A DNA stretch of 64,000 nt from Owenia fusiformis (GCA_903813345.2 CAIIXF020000007.1:16102714-16166713); one strand, 5' to 3'. Positions 21,232 to 34,400 are shown, counted from the stretch's first letter. The notes: generated by a model from the sequence alone, not told the origin. Numbers and translations are program-made.

Positions 21232-21640
21232 CTGCATTCACAAGAAAAACATATTGTGCCAAATACTTACAGTTTGATCAGCGCTTAACACAAATCAGTA
21301 ACTTCAACATAACTAATAGCTAAAATCTAGAGGGATTTTTATTTATTTTCTGATTAGTGTATAATGGTTAAAAGCATACTGAACCAGTGTACAAACATTG
21401 CATACACAAAGCCCCATACACCTGAAAAGCAACACATTAAAAAGCCTCCTATTTACTTTTTTACTTAAACGCAATTGTTGGATATATAGAGTAAGCTGAT
21501 GGTAAACACTAGATATGGAACTATGCCAACCTATTGTGGACCCATCAATGTTGAAACAAGGTTGACCAGTAATTTACATGCAAAGTGGTGATCCTTCACA
21601 CTCTTCCTGGTGCTCAACTTTGCCTACATTACTTCAGGTA

Positions 21641-21692
21641 CACCACCTACCATTTGTTACATATGCCAATAATAACAATATGGTGGTGACAT
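21641..21692. repeat. short copy of the GTCACCACC/GGTGGTGAC repeat family
   Basis: CACCATTTGTTACATATGCC-like words lead into AACAATATGGTGGTGACATG. These match the ends of the long element at 22111-23869. It is probably a shortened relic. Confidence 0.5.
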
Positions 21693-22110
21693 GAAAAAGC
21701 TTTCCAAAAATATATCTATATCATCTCTTATATTTCTATCTTCGATGGAATGTAAAAGCTGTGGAATCAAGAATGCCTTATCTTCTATTATCAATTATTG
21801 GGCCCATTATTTCATCAATTGCATTTCAGTAAACCTTTTTTGGGATTCATTCCAATTGAAGGATGACATTAACAATGTATGCAAGGTATTTCAAAAATAA
21901 CTTAGCTAGTGTATCTTTATTGTTACCTACTCATTAAAACTACATGTAAACCCTAAAATCAAGTTACACATCCAGATACAGGTAACAATGCTTAATGAAA
22001 TCATGGCTTTACATATTAACTAATAACTTGGAACATTGGTTTGATAACAGATGAATTTGCCTTCAATATAAACAAGTATAAAAGATAAAACTCTCAGATG
22101 CATTAAAATA

Positions 22111-23869
22111 AACAAGGCATTAACATGACAAAATGTCACCACCTAAAACAATTTGGTCAATTTATTAAAGCAAGTTGGAAAATACATTTTGACCTTAAGA
22201 AGGTTTGATTTGAACTTCTTAGAACATGTAGATGATTTTGAAAAAAAAATTCGTCAATTTGAAGCAAGTTGAAAAAATACCTCTTTGACTTTTTTTGACA
22301 TTGAGAAGGTCATTGAAGGTCAAATGTAAAGTCAGATTTGAACTTCTGAGAACATGTAGATGATTTTGAAAAAAAAATTAAGTCAATTTGAAGCAAGTTG
22401 AAAAAAGACCTTTTTGACCTTGAAAAGGTCATTGAAGGTCAAATGTCAAGTCTAAAGTCAGATTTGAACTTCTGAGAACATGTAGATGATTTTGAAAAAA
22501 AAATTAGTCAATTTGAAGCAAGTTGAAAAAAGACCTTTTTGACCTTGAGAAGGTCATTGAAGGTCAAAGGTCAAATCTAAAGTCAGATTTGAACTTCTGA
22601 GAACTTGTAAAGTCAAATTTGAACTTCTGAAAAGATGTAGATGATTTTGGAAAAAAAATTTGGTCAATTTGAAGCAAGTTGAAAACATACCTTTTTGACC
22701 TTGAGAAGGTCATTAAAGGTCAAATGTCAAATCTAAAGTCAGATTTGAATTTCTGAGAACATGTAGATGATTTTGAAAAAAAAAATTAGTCAATTTGAAG
22801 CAAGTTGAAAAAAGACCTTTTTGACCTTTTTTGACCTTGAGAAGGTCATTGAAAGTCAAATGTCAAATCTTAAGTCAAATCTAAAGTCATATTTGAATTT
22901 CTGAGAACATGTAGATGATTTTGAAAAAAAAATTTAGTCAATTTGAAGCAAGATGAAAAAATACCTTTTTGACCTTTTTTGGCATTGAGAAGGTCATTGA
23001 AGGTCAAATGTCAAATCTAAAGTCAGATTTGAATTTCTGAGAACATGTAGATGATTTTGAAAAAATTTTTTAGTCAATTTGAAGCAAGTTGAAAAAAGAC
23101 CTTTTTGACCTTTTTTTTACTTTGAGAAGGTCATTGAAGGTCAAATGTCAAATCTTAAGTCAAATCTAAAGTCAGATTTGAATTCCTGAGAACACGTAGA
23201 TGATTTTGAAAATTTTTTTAGTCAATTTGAAGCAAGTTGAAAACAGACTTTTTTTTACCTTTTTTGACCTTGAGAAGGTCATTGAAGGTCAAATGTCAAA
23301 TCTTTAGTCAGATTTGAATTTCTGAGAACACGTAGATGATTTTGAAAAAAAAATTTAGTCAATTTGAAGCAAGTTGAAAACATACCTTTTTGACCTTTTT
23401 TGACCTTGAGAAGGTCATTGAAGGTCAAATGTCAAATCTAAAGTCAGATTTGAAGGTCAAATGTCAAATCTAAACTCAGATTTGAATTTCTGAGAACATG
23501 TAGATGATTTTGAAAAAATTTTTAGTCAATGTGAAGCAAGTTGAAAAAAGACCTTTTTGACCTTGAGAAGGTCATTGAAGGTCAAATGTCAAATCTTAAG
23601 TCAGATTTGAACTTCTGAGAACATGTTGATGATTTAGAAAAAAATTGAAGTCAGTCTAAACAGTATTTGTTAAGTTATAGGAAGTTGTAAGAAATTGTTA
23701 CAGACGCCGGACGCCAACCGCCGGACACCAACCGCCGGACGCCAACCACCAACCGCCGGACGCCGTCGCAAAAAAACGGAGACCATAACAATATGTCACC
23801 ACTTTTGGTGGTGACATTACAAAAAAACGGAGACCATAACAATATGTCACCACTTTTGGTGGTGACATA
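22111..23869. mobile_element. TIR-bounded element carrying an internal satellite
   Basis: The left end AAGGCATTAACATGACAAAA runs into TGTCACCACC. The right end is ATATGTCACCACTTTTGGTG plus GTGACAT, preceded by CCGGACGCCAACCGCCG repeats. The last about 50 bp of the right end is duplicated in tandem (ending 23817 and 23869). Short copies without the satellite occur at 24476, 25036, 25752, 53158 and 54549, which suggests a MITE-like family in which this copy gained a satellite core. No protein is encoded. Satellite-cored mobile elements are known in bivalves, but membership cannot be claimed. Confidence 0.65.
22195..23650. repeat. satellite of about 120-155 bp units with AGGTCA motifs
   Basis: About ten imperfect units share CTGAGAACATGTAGATGATT, a poly-A run, AGTCAATTTGAAGCAAGTTG, and TGACCTTGAGAAGGTCATTG followed by AAGGTCAAATG. 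Unit length varies through indels and partial internal duplications. Nearly every unit carries AGGTCA-n4-AGGTCA. Confidence 0.85.
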
Positions 23870-24475
23870 AAAACACTAATCTAGCTACATTTGACTATAC
23901 CCATCACAGACTATAAATGTAATTTAGTACCCCACTTATATGTCCCTAGTCTGAGCGAAGTTATTTTATCACAAATTAAACAGTTGAATTAAATATCATT
24001 ATTCATCAAGATACAGGACAGCAAGTTGGCAGTAAACTAATTGGTTTGACATCCATTTTTTGCAATTTTATACTAACCTTTAACAGATCAATTTAATTTG
24101 AGGGTTTCTTCCAAAAATGTATCTACCATTCTTTCAAAAATTAAATGAATATTGTGTCAATGATACATCCCACTGATATTTTAATTATATTTTGTCTTGC
24201 TGTATTTTAAACTGATTTTATGTTGTTATTTTGTTGCATTTATCATGCATAAATATATAAAAAATACATATTAATATGTACTGACTAATATGTTGTTGTA
24301 AGTCACTTTGATAATAAATACATATTTAATAAGAATGAACCTGATGATCCCCATGGTACAACATGTATAATTAAATTAATTATAATTAAACTGTATTAAA
24401 TTAATGCCTTAATGTCTGCATGTTTTCTGTTCATACTTTGTAACAAAAGGAATCTAATAATAGGTAGAAGGTAAA

Positions 24476-24599
24476 AAGGAAATAACATGCAAAATGTCAC
24501 CATGCTATTCATTACAGACTCTGACCGACAAACGCAAACACTATCTGCAAAAAAGTTAAAGACCATAACAATATGCCACACATTCTGGTGGTGACATAA
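24476..24599. repeat. short copy of the GTCACCACC repeat family
   Basis: It begins AACATGCAAAATGTCACCAT and ends CTGGTGGTGACAT, with the central words ACAGACTCTGACCGAC and AAAGACCATAACAATATG shared with the long copy. About 125 bp. It lacks the satellite core. Confidence 0.6.
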
Positions 24600-25035
24600 A
24601 AACATAAAATATGTATCTAAGTTTATGTTTATGTTATATACACAAAACAAATATATTTATATATCATATGAATCTTTATTTTCTAATTTTCTTCACTGTA
24701 TTGAAAAATACTCATGTGACCTTAATGTAGTTGATGCTCAGTGACTGTTATCCCCCATCTCATCTTACACATCTTTTTCACAAAATCTTGTTGACAATTT
24801 GACAGTTTTCAAAATGTAGTTATTGGTTGATTACAGTTTTCAAAGACCTGAATACAGAGTTTATAAAGAAGAAGTTCATACCAAATTATGAGTATCTCCT
24901 AAGATTTCAGCGTTATTCAAAAAGTGGCATAGAGCTTTTTTCTGCCCCACCCTCCATAAAGGTTACAGAAATGATAACATACTATTTCTGTTATCTGCTT
25001 GGTATCTTACCTTTTACATTATGCCAAAGAAAAAC

Positions 25036-25140
25036 AAGGCATTAACATGCAAAACATCACCACATTCCATTTGTTTTAGATGTAAAACACCAACTGCCAA
25101 ACACAAACCACATACACTGTCCACAAAAATTGATGAGAAT
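25036..25140. repeat. degenerate copy of the GTCACCACC repeat family, left part
   Basis: AAGGCATTAACATGCAAAAC, then ATCACCACATTCCATTTG, then CACCAACTGCCAAACAC. The right terminus is decayed where the 214-bp duplication begins. Confidence 0.5.
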
Positions 25141-25156
25141 ATACCAATGTGTTTTT

Positions 25157-25584
25157 TACCATATGCATAGAGAAATGTTGATTCCTCAAAATGTTTTACA
25201 ATCTGTACTAGCCATGTCAAGAAAAGAATTAATGACATATATTCAAACTATTCATCATATATACATATGTTCATTTCATATACATGGAATGGAAAATAAA
25301 TCAATAAAATACACATCTCAAAAAATATATCAATGTAAAATGTAATGTCTCATCCTGTTAAATGGTTAAATACCATATGCATAGAGAAATGTTGATTCCT
25401 CAAAATGTTTTACAATCTGTACTAGCCATGTCAAGAAAAGAATTAATGACATATATTCAAACTATTCATCATATATACATATGTTCATTTCATATACATG
25501 GAATGGAAAATAAATCAATAAAATACACATCTCAAAAAATATATCAATGTAAAATGTAATGTCTCATCCTGTTAAATGGTTTAT
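25157..25584. repeat. perfect 214-bp tandem duplication
   Basis: Two copies, 25157-25370 and 25371-25584, begin TACCATATGCATAGAGAAAT and are identical over about 210 bp. The same 60-odd-codon frame appears in both only because the DNA is duplicated. A recent event, or an assembly artefact. Confidence 0.9.
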
Positions 25585-25751
25585 CCTAATTCTAATTATG
25601 TCAATCTTGGCCATTAAGAATCAGATATTGGCTTAATGTAAAAGTCCACATTCCTTGAAGACAGGTATTTTTCAGAATTTGCCCTAAAACTTTTCCTCAT
25701 TCCCATTTGATTGATGTTCCTTACAGAGTGGGTCAATCAACAAGTACGTCA

Positions 25752-25893
25752 ATATAAGGCATTTACATGCAAAATGTTACCACCTGCCATTTGCTACAGA
25801 CAGTGATTTCTGAACACTGTCACAGACACCTTATACCAACTGCTGATCATGAACACTAGCCACAAAAAAGTTGGAGACAATAACAAAAAACAT
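25752..25893. repeat. degenerate copy of the GTCACCACC repeat family
   Basis: AAGGCATTTACATGCAAAAT, GTTACCACCTGCCATTTG and AGTTGGAGACAATAACAA mark a diverged copy of about 140 bp with a decayed right end. Confidence 0.5.
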
Positions 25894-28800
25894 ATTTTAT
25901 ATAAGAATTCGCATGCTGCTTTCACGACCTTAAATAAGGATACAGTTAGCTCATGCGACTCAATCCTACAGCCTCCAGGCTATGAGCTTCCCTAGCTTAA
26001 TGCCTTACATCCAAAACCATTCAACGAAATCACAGTAGCCCCAAAAAGGTTGTTTTTTATCATAGTTGACTAGATGGAACTAAAAACATTTCTATAGAGT
26101 ATCTCATGGTATTAAACTTGTTTATTACCTACTACCTCACAAACTGTCTAAAACTTAGAGTAAAATATATGAGACACTGCTAGGATACAATATAAAACCT
26201 AAACATAAATACATAATAAAAATGTTTGATTTGAATTGGAATTCTCACTATAAAACAAAATTGCTACTTTTATATTCATTCTTAGAGAAACTTGGGGAGT
26301 TCAGGATTCACTACTGTTAAATTATGACCATATGAGGTCATTTTTGTTATTGTTTTGAAAAAACTTAATTCCTGTTAATGGCATTCTTTTTCATACATAG
26401 ATTCTTCAACATAATCAGTAACAACTAACTCTTTCTTCATATATCCAGGCCTCTATAGGCCTCTAAAGCCCATACTTGATGCTTTATAATTTGATTTGTA
26501 ATCACACAGACCCCCTCAAAAACAAACTGCTCAATGCTGGGTAATTGAGGTCTTGACCACATGAGCCATAATTAAATAATTATATAAGGTTGAATGGCAT
26601 ACTACTCCCCATCTTGCATGATAAAAATGTTGTTTTCAAATTTTATAGTAGCTCCATCATTGTATTTCTTCTTATTGAAAGATTTAAAATGGCACTGAGA
26701 TACAGTAATATTAACATTTAGTTATTTAGTTTTGATTCACTGGCCTTCAGCACTTTAGATTTCTAAGGAAAGATATTTGAAAACCAAATTGGTGAGCAAG
26801 AGTGATCTTCAATTATCCTTTTAAATAGATTGACTTTGCCTCTTCAAGAGAGCCTTATCCAATGTATTAGGCTCTGATGCTTAGGATAGCCTTCAGAAGG
26901 ATTCTCTATAGACTCATTGTTAATTTCAAGTTGAGAACAATGTCAAGCTGTTGAGATGATGGGCACAACATATATGTGTACATCGTGATTAATCCCCCCT
27001 GTCTCGATCTTTTCTGGCAAATGACAGTTAAGAGGGGGTCTGGAAAACTAGAATGGTATGTGTACATTTTACTAACTTCCTGTACTGACTAATCTAATGT
27101 AATCCCTGCATGCCATTTTGCAATTTCACCAAGTTTGTGTGACTGATTGCATAAGCTGCTATAATGACATCAAATCTGTCTACTATCCAACACTGATGTA
27201 ACAACGACCCATCTAAGCTAGCCTGCTCTCCTCTGACTATCACATGTGATTTTAATTCTAATATTGATAAGATTTTAACAACCTTAAATGGATCTTTTAT
27301 GACCTTCCTTGTGATTCCCATGCCCATAGCCTGGGGGGAGTTCAGGGGTATGAAAATTCTTTCAAAATTATGCAGTTTTTCACTGTTCTGAGTACTTCTC
27401 AAGTGATTTTGGCTATTTTATGGGCCAAAGTTGACAAAATTGAATGCCTCCTAGAATTTTTTAGTAAGTGAACCACCCTGATTCCCTCCACTATAACAAC
27501 TGTGTGTGAGAAGCTGTGTAGTCAAGGAGAGGGGGGGGGGGGTCACAGAGGCTTGTAGCTAGACTAGTTTTAATGTAAAATGAATAATAGCAACTTGTCA
27601 TCAGGAAATATAGTATCACAATTTTCTGGTTACATAGTCTGATGTGATCTGAGACAAGATCAAATTATTTATTTTGAGAGGGTAGATAAGGTCTAGATCT
27701 TACAAAGACAATGCTGCAATATGATGATGAAACAGGTCAAATGCCATATTACATTAAGGTGGAGCCCATTGTAGGTTTAGCTGTAAAGTTTAGTCAACAG
27801 CTCTGACAAAACATGCTCAGAATTTGAAATTGTCCCATGTATAGATTACATCAATATAATATCCCCATCTCTCAAAGTACATGTATTTCGAGAGAAAACT
27901 GAGTCTATTTGCCATTACTTCTCAAGTTTTTATATCATACAAGTTCGAAGTTGTCATGGTAGCCTCAAATTGTGGTATTTCTGGGTCTGTGCAAATACTG
28001 TACTTGAACAACTCGACTCAAAACAAAAACATGTACAAAGTAATCGTTTGTAATGAAACTTTTGTCATATTAAGGTATCATCATCAAACTCCTGGACCCC
28101 AATATCTCATTAACCTAATAGGGAATATACATTTATTAAAGGGATTTATATATACACTGTACTTGTAAATGTAATTTATATATTTTTACTCTTTCTGAAA
28201 CATACAACCTTAAAAGTGCATGCCTCATAAGCAAAAGTAGCATGTGAAGTTCTAAATTATATGAGACTACTCATAGAATTTTTAAAAGGGAATAAATTTA
28301 CCTATACTATTAAAGTAGGTGAGCAATTTTTCACCCTTTGACATTTACGGAAAGGTTTGTATAAATCTATTGAAGGTGCAAGTTGCAGCAGGTTATGATT
28401 TCTTTATATTTTGGGATATTTATAAAATCAGGTGAGAGGAAAGCTACTTAGTAAAACAAATTAAAAATTTGTCAATAACTTTTCTGTCTCCTCTGGACAA
28501 AACAGTTCATACTTTGATCAAGGTAAGGGGCAGTTTACAGCACAGACACACAATTAACACATCAGCTCTTATAACTCCATATTTAATAAATACCAAAGTC
28601 TCTTTATCCCCATTGATCAGTACACTTTAAAAATATCACACCAGGATTAAATGTTTTTCAATTGTTAATACATGTTTATTTTTTGTTTTTTTTCTTACAT
28701 TTGAAAGCAGAAAAATACCAAAAGGTAATCTAGCCCAGGAGCATAATTTACACATGTACAGATTCTCAAGGCTTGGGGCCACCTCATCTAAAACATTTCT

Positions 28801-29319
28801 GTTTTTGAAGATTCTCAAAGATGATTTCTTTTTAATTCATGACATATTCTTGAGCGACTTTCCTAATGGATTTCCCCAGAATGACATGTGCAAAAAGTGA
28901 GACAAAATAGACGCCTCGGGACCTGATTTATATCTATTAGACATCCTTTACAATCATATGAGGGAAGATATGACAAAATCCTCTTATATAACACATTACT
29001 CACATGAAGTTACTGCACATACATCATCCAGACCCCAACATACTGTAAGCTTGCTTGAGGTTTCATAGCCTAGGCCAAGAACTACATGCATTAGAAAGTG
29101 AGGTCCCTCATCGAGCCAATGAAACCACAAGCAAACTAATGGTATGATGGGGTCTGAATAAAAACTGTGCAACTGGATGTAATAAAAAAAAGTTTTGTAG
29201 TACAGCAAATACATGGCATCAAGAAATTACAACTAGAGGCATCATAATTCAATGCATTTACCAGGGCCAATAACAAGTTTTCTAGCGGCAGTGTACGATA
29301 CTGTATATAATTTACATAC
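25894..29319. other. non-coding DNA
   Basis: No supported gene. A segment at about 27325-27425 (CATAGCCTGGGGGGAGTTC, AATTATGCAGTTTTTCAC) is related to 34085-34195, so it belongs to a dispersed repeat. A G-run is present at 27531-27541. Confidence 0.4.
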
Positions 29320-29355
29320 CTGTAGTTAGAGCATATAGAGTTTCATCTGTCAATC
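29320..29355 (-). CDS. candidate 36-base exon
   Basis: Minus strand: acceptor GGTGGTAATCAAGCAG, 36 bases reading LTDETLYALTT, donor GTATGT. It accepts the phase-1 exit of the candidate exon at 33146-33296, with glycine as the joining codon, and leaves in phase 1. Short, but phase-compatible on both sides. Confidence 0.3.
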
Positions 29356-30293
29356 CTGCTTGATTACCACCACAGTAATGTCATTCATTGCCCCATTGAC
29401 TGCCTGTTCATGTTAGGGGAAACCCTGTTGCATGTTGTCATTTTGGGTCTCCTATTTTGAGTACCACACCCTCCAGTGAACTGAAATACATATGGAGAAT
29501 TTCTGGTCCAATATGCACATAATCTTTCATCATTTTATCTGCTGTTACAAGTGAAACTGAATAGTATAAAAGTTTATTAAAGTGACTGTGATACTGTATG
29601 TACATAAGTTCAGTTGAATACCCACAACTAGATCATCATAAGTACCTTGGGGATATACTAGAAGTGAAATTTCCATTGAGATTACTTGACCATGTGGTAT
29701 GAGTGTAAAATGTGAAGAAGTTTGTGTAGTTTGATATATTAATTTGGCTGAGATCCAGGTGCAGTGTCCTGTATGGTAATATCCTTGTTACCCTGAATTC
29801 CTGTCAACTAGTCACATTTCCCTCTTACAACTACAGATGATGATATAGCCTGTATTAATGCTTATAATCTGATCATAAAGTGATCTATCAATTTTTTTCT
29901 AGTTACCTATTTTCCTCATACCTTAGTGAGTAACTATAAAATATCCCTGGAGCACCACAATTCTACATGTTCACTTTCAACTACTATCAAAGACTCATCA
30001 AAGATTCCTTGGTCCAATACAAGTCATATAGCGAAACATCATAGATGTTTAATGAATGAATTCTGGAGGACCGCAATTCAACATTTTTGCATTCAATTAT
30101 TTGTTGCTTAACCTTCCTAATTATTTCTAATCTAAAGTCTAAACAATGTTGAGGTCTTGTAAAGGGTGTCAACAAGCCGGCTTAGTTGTTAGTTGTCCAA
30201 ATACCTAGAGGCCAACAGTCAGCTTTCCAGATATATCATCCTACATTACCTTGTCAATGTTCATTAGCATAATTAACAAAACATTACTTGTAT

Positions 30294-32072
30294 TCATGTA
30301 ACATGTATTGATATTACTTGTATTAATATAACATGTATTGACATTACTTGTATTAATATAACATGTGTTGACATTACTTGTATTAATATAACATGTATTG
30401 ACATTACTTGTATTATAACATTGACATTGCTTGTATTAATATAACATGTATTGTCTTTACTTGTATTAATATAACATGTATTTTCATTACTTGTCATGTA
30501 TTGATATTACTTGTATTAATATAACATGTATTGACATTACTTGTATTAATATAACATGTGTTGACATTACTTTATTAATATAACATGTATTGACATTACT
30601 TGTATTAATATAACATTGACATTACTTGTATTAATATAACATGTATTGACATTACTTGTATTAATATATCATATATTGACATTACTTATATTAATATAAC
30701 ATGTATTGACATTACTTATATTAATATAACATGTATTGACATTACTTGTATTAATATATCATGTATTGACATTACTTGTATTAATATAACATGTATTGAC
30801 ATTACTTGTATTAATACAACATGTATTGACATTAGTTGTATTAATACAACATGTATTGACATTACTTGTATTAATACAACATGTATTGACATTAGTTGTA
30901 TTAATACAACATCTATTGACATTACTTGTATTAATATAACATGTATTGACATTACTTATATTAATATAACATGTATTGACATTACTTGTATTAATATATC
31001 ATATATTGACATTACTTATACTAATATAACATGTATTGACATTACTTATATTAATATAACATGTATTGACATTACTTGTATTAATATATCATGTATTGAC
31101 ATTACTTGTATTAATATAACATGTATTGACATTACTTGTATTAATACAACATGTATTGACATTAGTTGTATTAATACAACATGTACTGACATTACTTGTA
31201 TTAATACAACATGTATTGACATTAGTTGTATTAATACAACATGTATTGACATTACTTGTATTAATATAACATGTATTGACATTACTTGTATTAATATAAC
31301 ATGTATTGACATTACTTGTATTAATACAACATGTATTGACATTAGTTGTATTAATACAACATGTATTGACATTACTTGTATTAATATAACATGTATTGAT
31401 ATTACTTGTATTAATATAACATGTATTGACATTACTTGTATTAATATAACATGTATTGACATTAGTTGTATTAATACAACATGTATTGACATTAGTTGTA
31501 TTAATACAACATGTATTGACATTACTTGTATTAATATAACATGTATTGACATTACTTGTATTAATACAACATGTATTGACATTACTTGTATTAATATAAC
31601 ATGTATTGACATTAGTTGTATTAATACAACATGTATTGACATTACTTGTAATAATATAACATGTATTGACATTACTTGTATTAATACAACATGTATTGAC
31701 ATTAGTTGTATTAATACAACATGTATTGACATTACTTGTATTAATATTACATGTATTGACATTACTTGTATTAATACAACATGTATTGACATTACTTGTA
31801 TTAATATAACATGTATTGACATTACTTGTATTAATATAACATGTATTGACATTACTTGTATTAATATAACATGTATTGACATTACTTGTATTAATACAAG
31901 ATGTATTGACATTAGTTGTATTAATACAACATGTATTGACATTACTTTATTAATACAACATGTATTGTCATTACTTGTATTAATATAACATGTATTGACA
32001 TTACTTGTATTAATACAACATGTATTGACATTACTTGTATTAATACAACATGTATTGACATTACTTGTATTA
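30294..32072. repeat. 30-bp satellite array, about 59 units
   Basis: Units of exactly 30 bp contain TTGACATTACTTGTATTAAT followed by ATAACATGTA or ACAACATGTA. From about 30600 to 31940 the periodicity is nearly perfect. Variant positions are correlated: ATTAG units are usually followed by TACAAC. This suggests two unit types mixed by amplification. The minus strand stays open as a decapeptide repeat (MSIHVILIQV) because 30 is a multiple of three. No coding evidence. Edges are degenerate. Confidence 0.95.
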
Positions 32073-33145
32073 ATGTTGTTTACATATTGACACTATAAAT
32101 ATAAAAAAATCAATATGTGTAGCGACATTAATTGGTTGGATTAATATGTTGACATTACTTAAATTCTTAACATTAGTGTTGTAACTCGCGGGGATTTTTG
32201 GAATAGAGTATTTCGTGTGATTTTGAGTCTGAGAAAATAAAGAAGAAAAAATATTATTATTGCATGTCCTACAGTCGTTTTTTAGCCCTGTTTTGAATAC
32301 TGTTAACCCCACAACTTGAGTTGGCCAGACATAATATACATACAAACCTATTACACATCACATTAGCATCATCTTTTTTGTTCTGATATAACTTATATTT
32401 GCATAAGGTCAGACTGCAATGCTTGTTTCTTCACCCAAATGTTATACCTACTCATTTTTTTATCATCTGTATTTCGACATGCTAATTTCTGTCTCTTTTT
32501 ACACATTTTACTAAATTTTCACCTGAATAGCAATTAAAGCTGTACTTGAGTATGCTATCTGACTTTTTATCGGATTTTTACATAAGATAGACAGGTACTG
32601 TTATTTTGTTTCATCTATATAATGTTATTTCTAGCCAAAGACTTTTAACAGAAAGCCCATGGCAAGACTGAATAAATAACAGATGATGACCTAACAGGTA
32701 CAGAGTCAGTATTTGGGGGGAGCTTGCAATATGAAATATATTGGTGTACTTTTTATAAATACAATAATTTATTAATAAATACTTCATAAGAAATCAAGAC
32801 AAAACCATCATCCATTTGTCAGAATCAGTTTGAGATTTTTTGTATGAAATCTTACATTTGAAACATGGTTACATGATTATTGAATTTAAAAAAGGTAATG
32901 ATATTTTATTTACATAATATGTCAACTTTAGTTCTTATTTCCCTTACGCATTCTATGTGTCCCTGTAGTTATGAGGGGCGTAAGAAAAACAAACTTCATT
33001 TTAGAATTGAATAAATGTAATTTCATTTATCCAGTAAAGTAATGCCAACTGAGATAGAACACATGTTTTGATCTTTGTGCTGAAAGAATATCCCAAAAAT
33101 ATAATAAATCCTAAATAATATTTCCTCAAAATAGTTTTTACTTAC
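32073..33145. other. non-coding DNA
   Basis: AT-rich sequence with no supported gene or element. It would lie between candidate minus-strand exons. Confidence 0.4.
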
Positions 33146-33296
33146 CTGAAGTGAACAAGTCATGAATCAACTTTGAATAACTTCTAATAAGGACTCTCAG
33201 GGGAACAGCGTAAACTACTGTTACTGTACTATACAATTCAACTTCAACTTTGTCATATGTTTCTTTGGTGTTGAGGCCTATACTGCATGCTTCACT
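33146..33296 (-). CDS. candidate internal exon, unknown protein
   Basis: Minus strand: acceptor AAATATAATTGCAG and donor GTAAGT bound 151 bases with one fully open frame. The frame is SEACSIGLNTKETYDKVEVE, then LYSTVTVVYAVPLRVLIRSY, then SKLIHDLFTS, leaving in phase 1. The codons look protein-like rather than AT-driven. This is the longest of the candidate minus-strand exons. The alternating hydrophobic pattern suggests beta structure. No family recognised. Confidence 0.45.
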
Positions 33297-34081
33297 CTGC
33301 AATTATATTTCACAATCTTATATGACATGATTTCTACAAGTTATAATGGTGAAAGGCTTCACTACCTTTATGCACAAACTGGAGTTCCAGGTCAGTGGTT
33401 TGATATAATTAGAGGTACCTATATAGCAAGATATCAATACAAGTTACGACAGTCTCACGCATAGTAACAAAAATGGCTGAACCTGAATTTCTGCATCCAC
33501 CCTCTGCCCCCTCCCCAATATATCTAAATTCTTAACTTGTATCTGTGTTTGAAGCAGTTTACATGTTTACTTAGAAATGGATAAATGTAAAAAAAGGGAA
33601 TGTAAGGGAGGAGGAAGGTGTTTGATAAGAGGCCACTCAAATTGAAACAGCCCTCAAATAATTTACATTCACTGATTACATAATACGTCACATTTTATTG
33701 GGGCTATGATCTAAACTGATAATATAATGGTGATCTGTATTGAGGGCTGTGCAAAAAGCATGAAGACAGCTATATACCTGTATACTGTATGTATATAGCA
33801 CATGTACCTGAGGACATATTACAGGTCATTTAACACCTGGGTCCTGGACACTGTGATTTATAAGGCTACAAACTAGAACTTTTGTTAAATGATCACTTGG
33901 AGCTTATGAAAACAAGGAAACAACTGTGTATAACATGTCCCCACCACTGGGTGATGCTATATAGATTTTTCATCCTATCCTGTCATTCAGTTGAACAGAC
34001 AAGAATTTAGGATGGATTCCAAAATGGTCACCTTGAAATTTATCATGCCAAAAATCTAATAATCAGCTGCATTTCACAGGC

Positions 34082-34400
34082 TCATAGCCAGGGGGAGCTG
34101 GGGGAGCGGAAGTCCCCCCCTTGGCCAGAAGTTCTATCAAATCATGCAGTTTTCACCATTCTGAGCACATTTTGCATGAATTTTTAGCCAAAATATATAA
34201 CTGGAAACAAAACAAAACTTCACAGATTTATGAACAAATAATATAATGTGGCCCCCACAACATACCGTGTGCCTATTCATTTAGCAATTAAAATTGTCAT
34301 TATTATTATCCCCCCTCCATCCATTTTGTCTGATCACCGGGAATGAAGTTGGCCATTTTACATTTTTCATCCTAAAATCTTGAATGTAAGAGGTGCTTCT
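34082..34400. repeat. dispersed repeat R, uninterrupted copy
   Basis: The words ATTTATGAACAAATAATATA, CCTATTCATTTAGCAATTAA and CCCTCCATCCATTTTGTCTG are shared with 41873-42600. Here the site corresponding to the TTAA-flanked insertion at 41964 is empty, so this copy acts as the unoccupied reference. Confidence 0.7.

Noticed and set aside
22111-23869. CRISPR-like reading of the regularly spaced repeat
   Set aside because: Units are long and variable with no unique spacers. Eukaryotic gene structure elsewhere excludes a CRISPR locus.
27094-27402. 102-codon minus-strand frame
   Set aside because: Overlaps a dispersed repeat related to 34085-34195. No domain or splice support.
27881-28168. 95-codon plus-strand frame from an ATG
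   Set aside because: AT-driven composition, no recognisable motif and no regulatory context.
31046-31942. 298-codon minus-strand frame with MSIHVILIQV repeats
   Set aside because: A 30-bp satellite read in frame; no evidence of translation.
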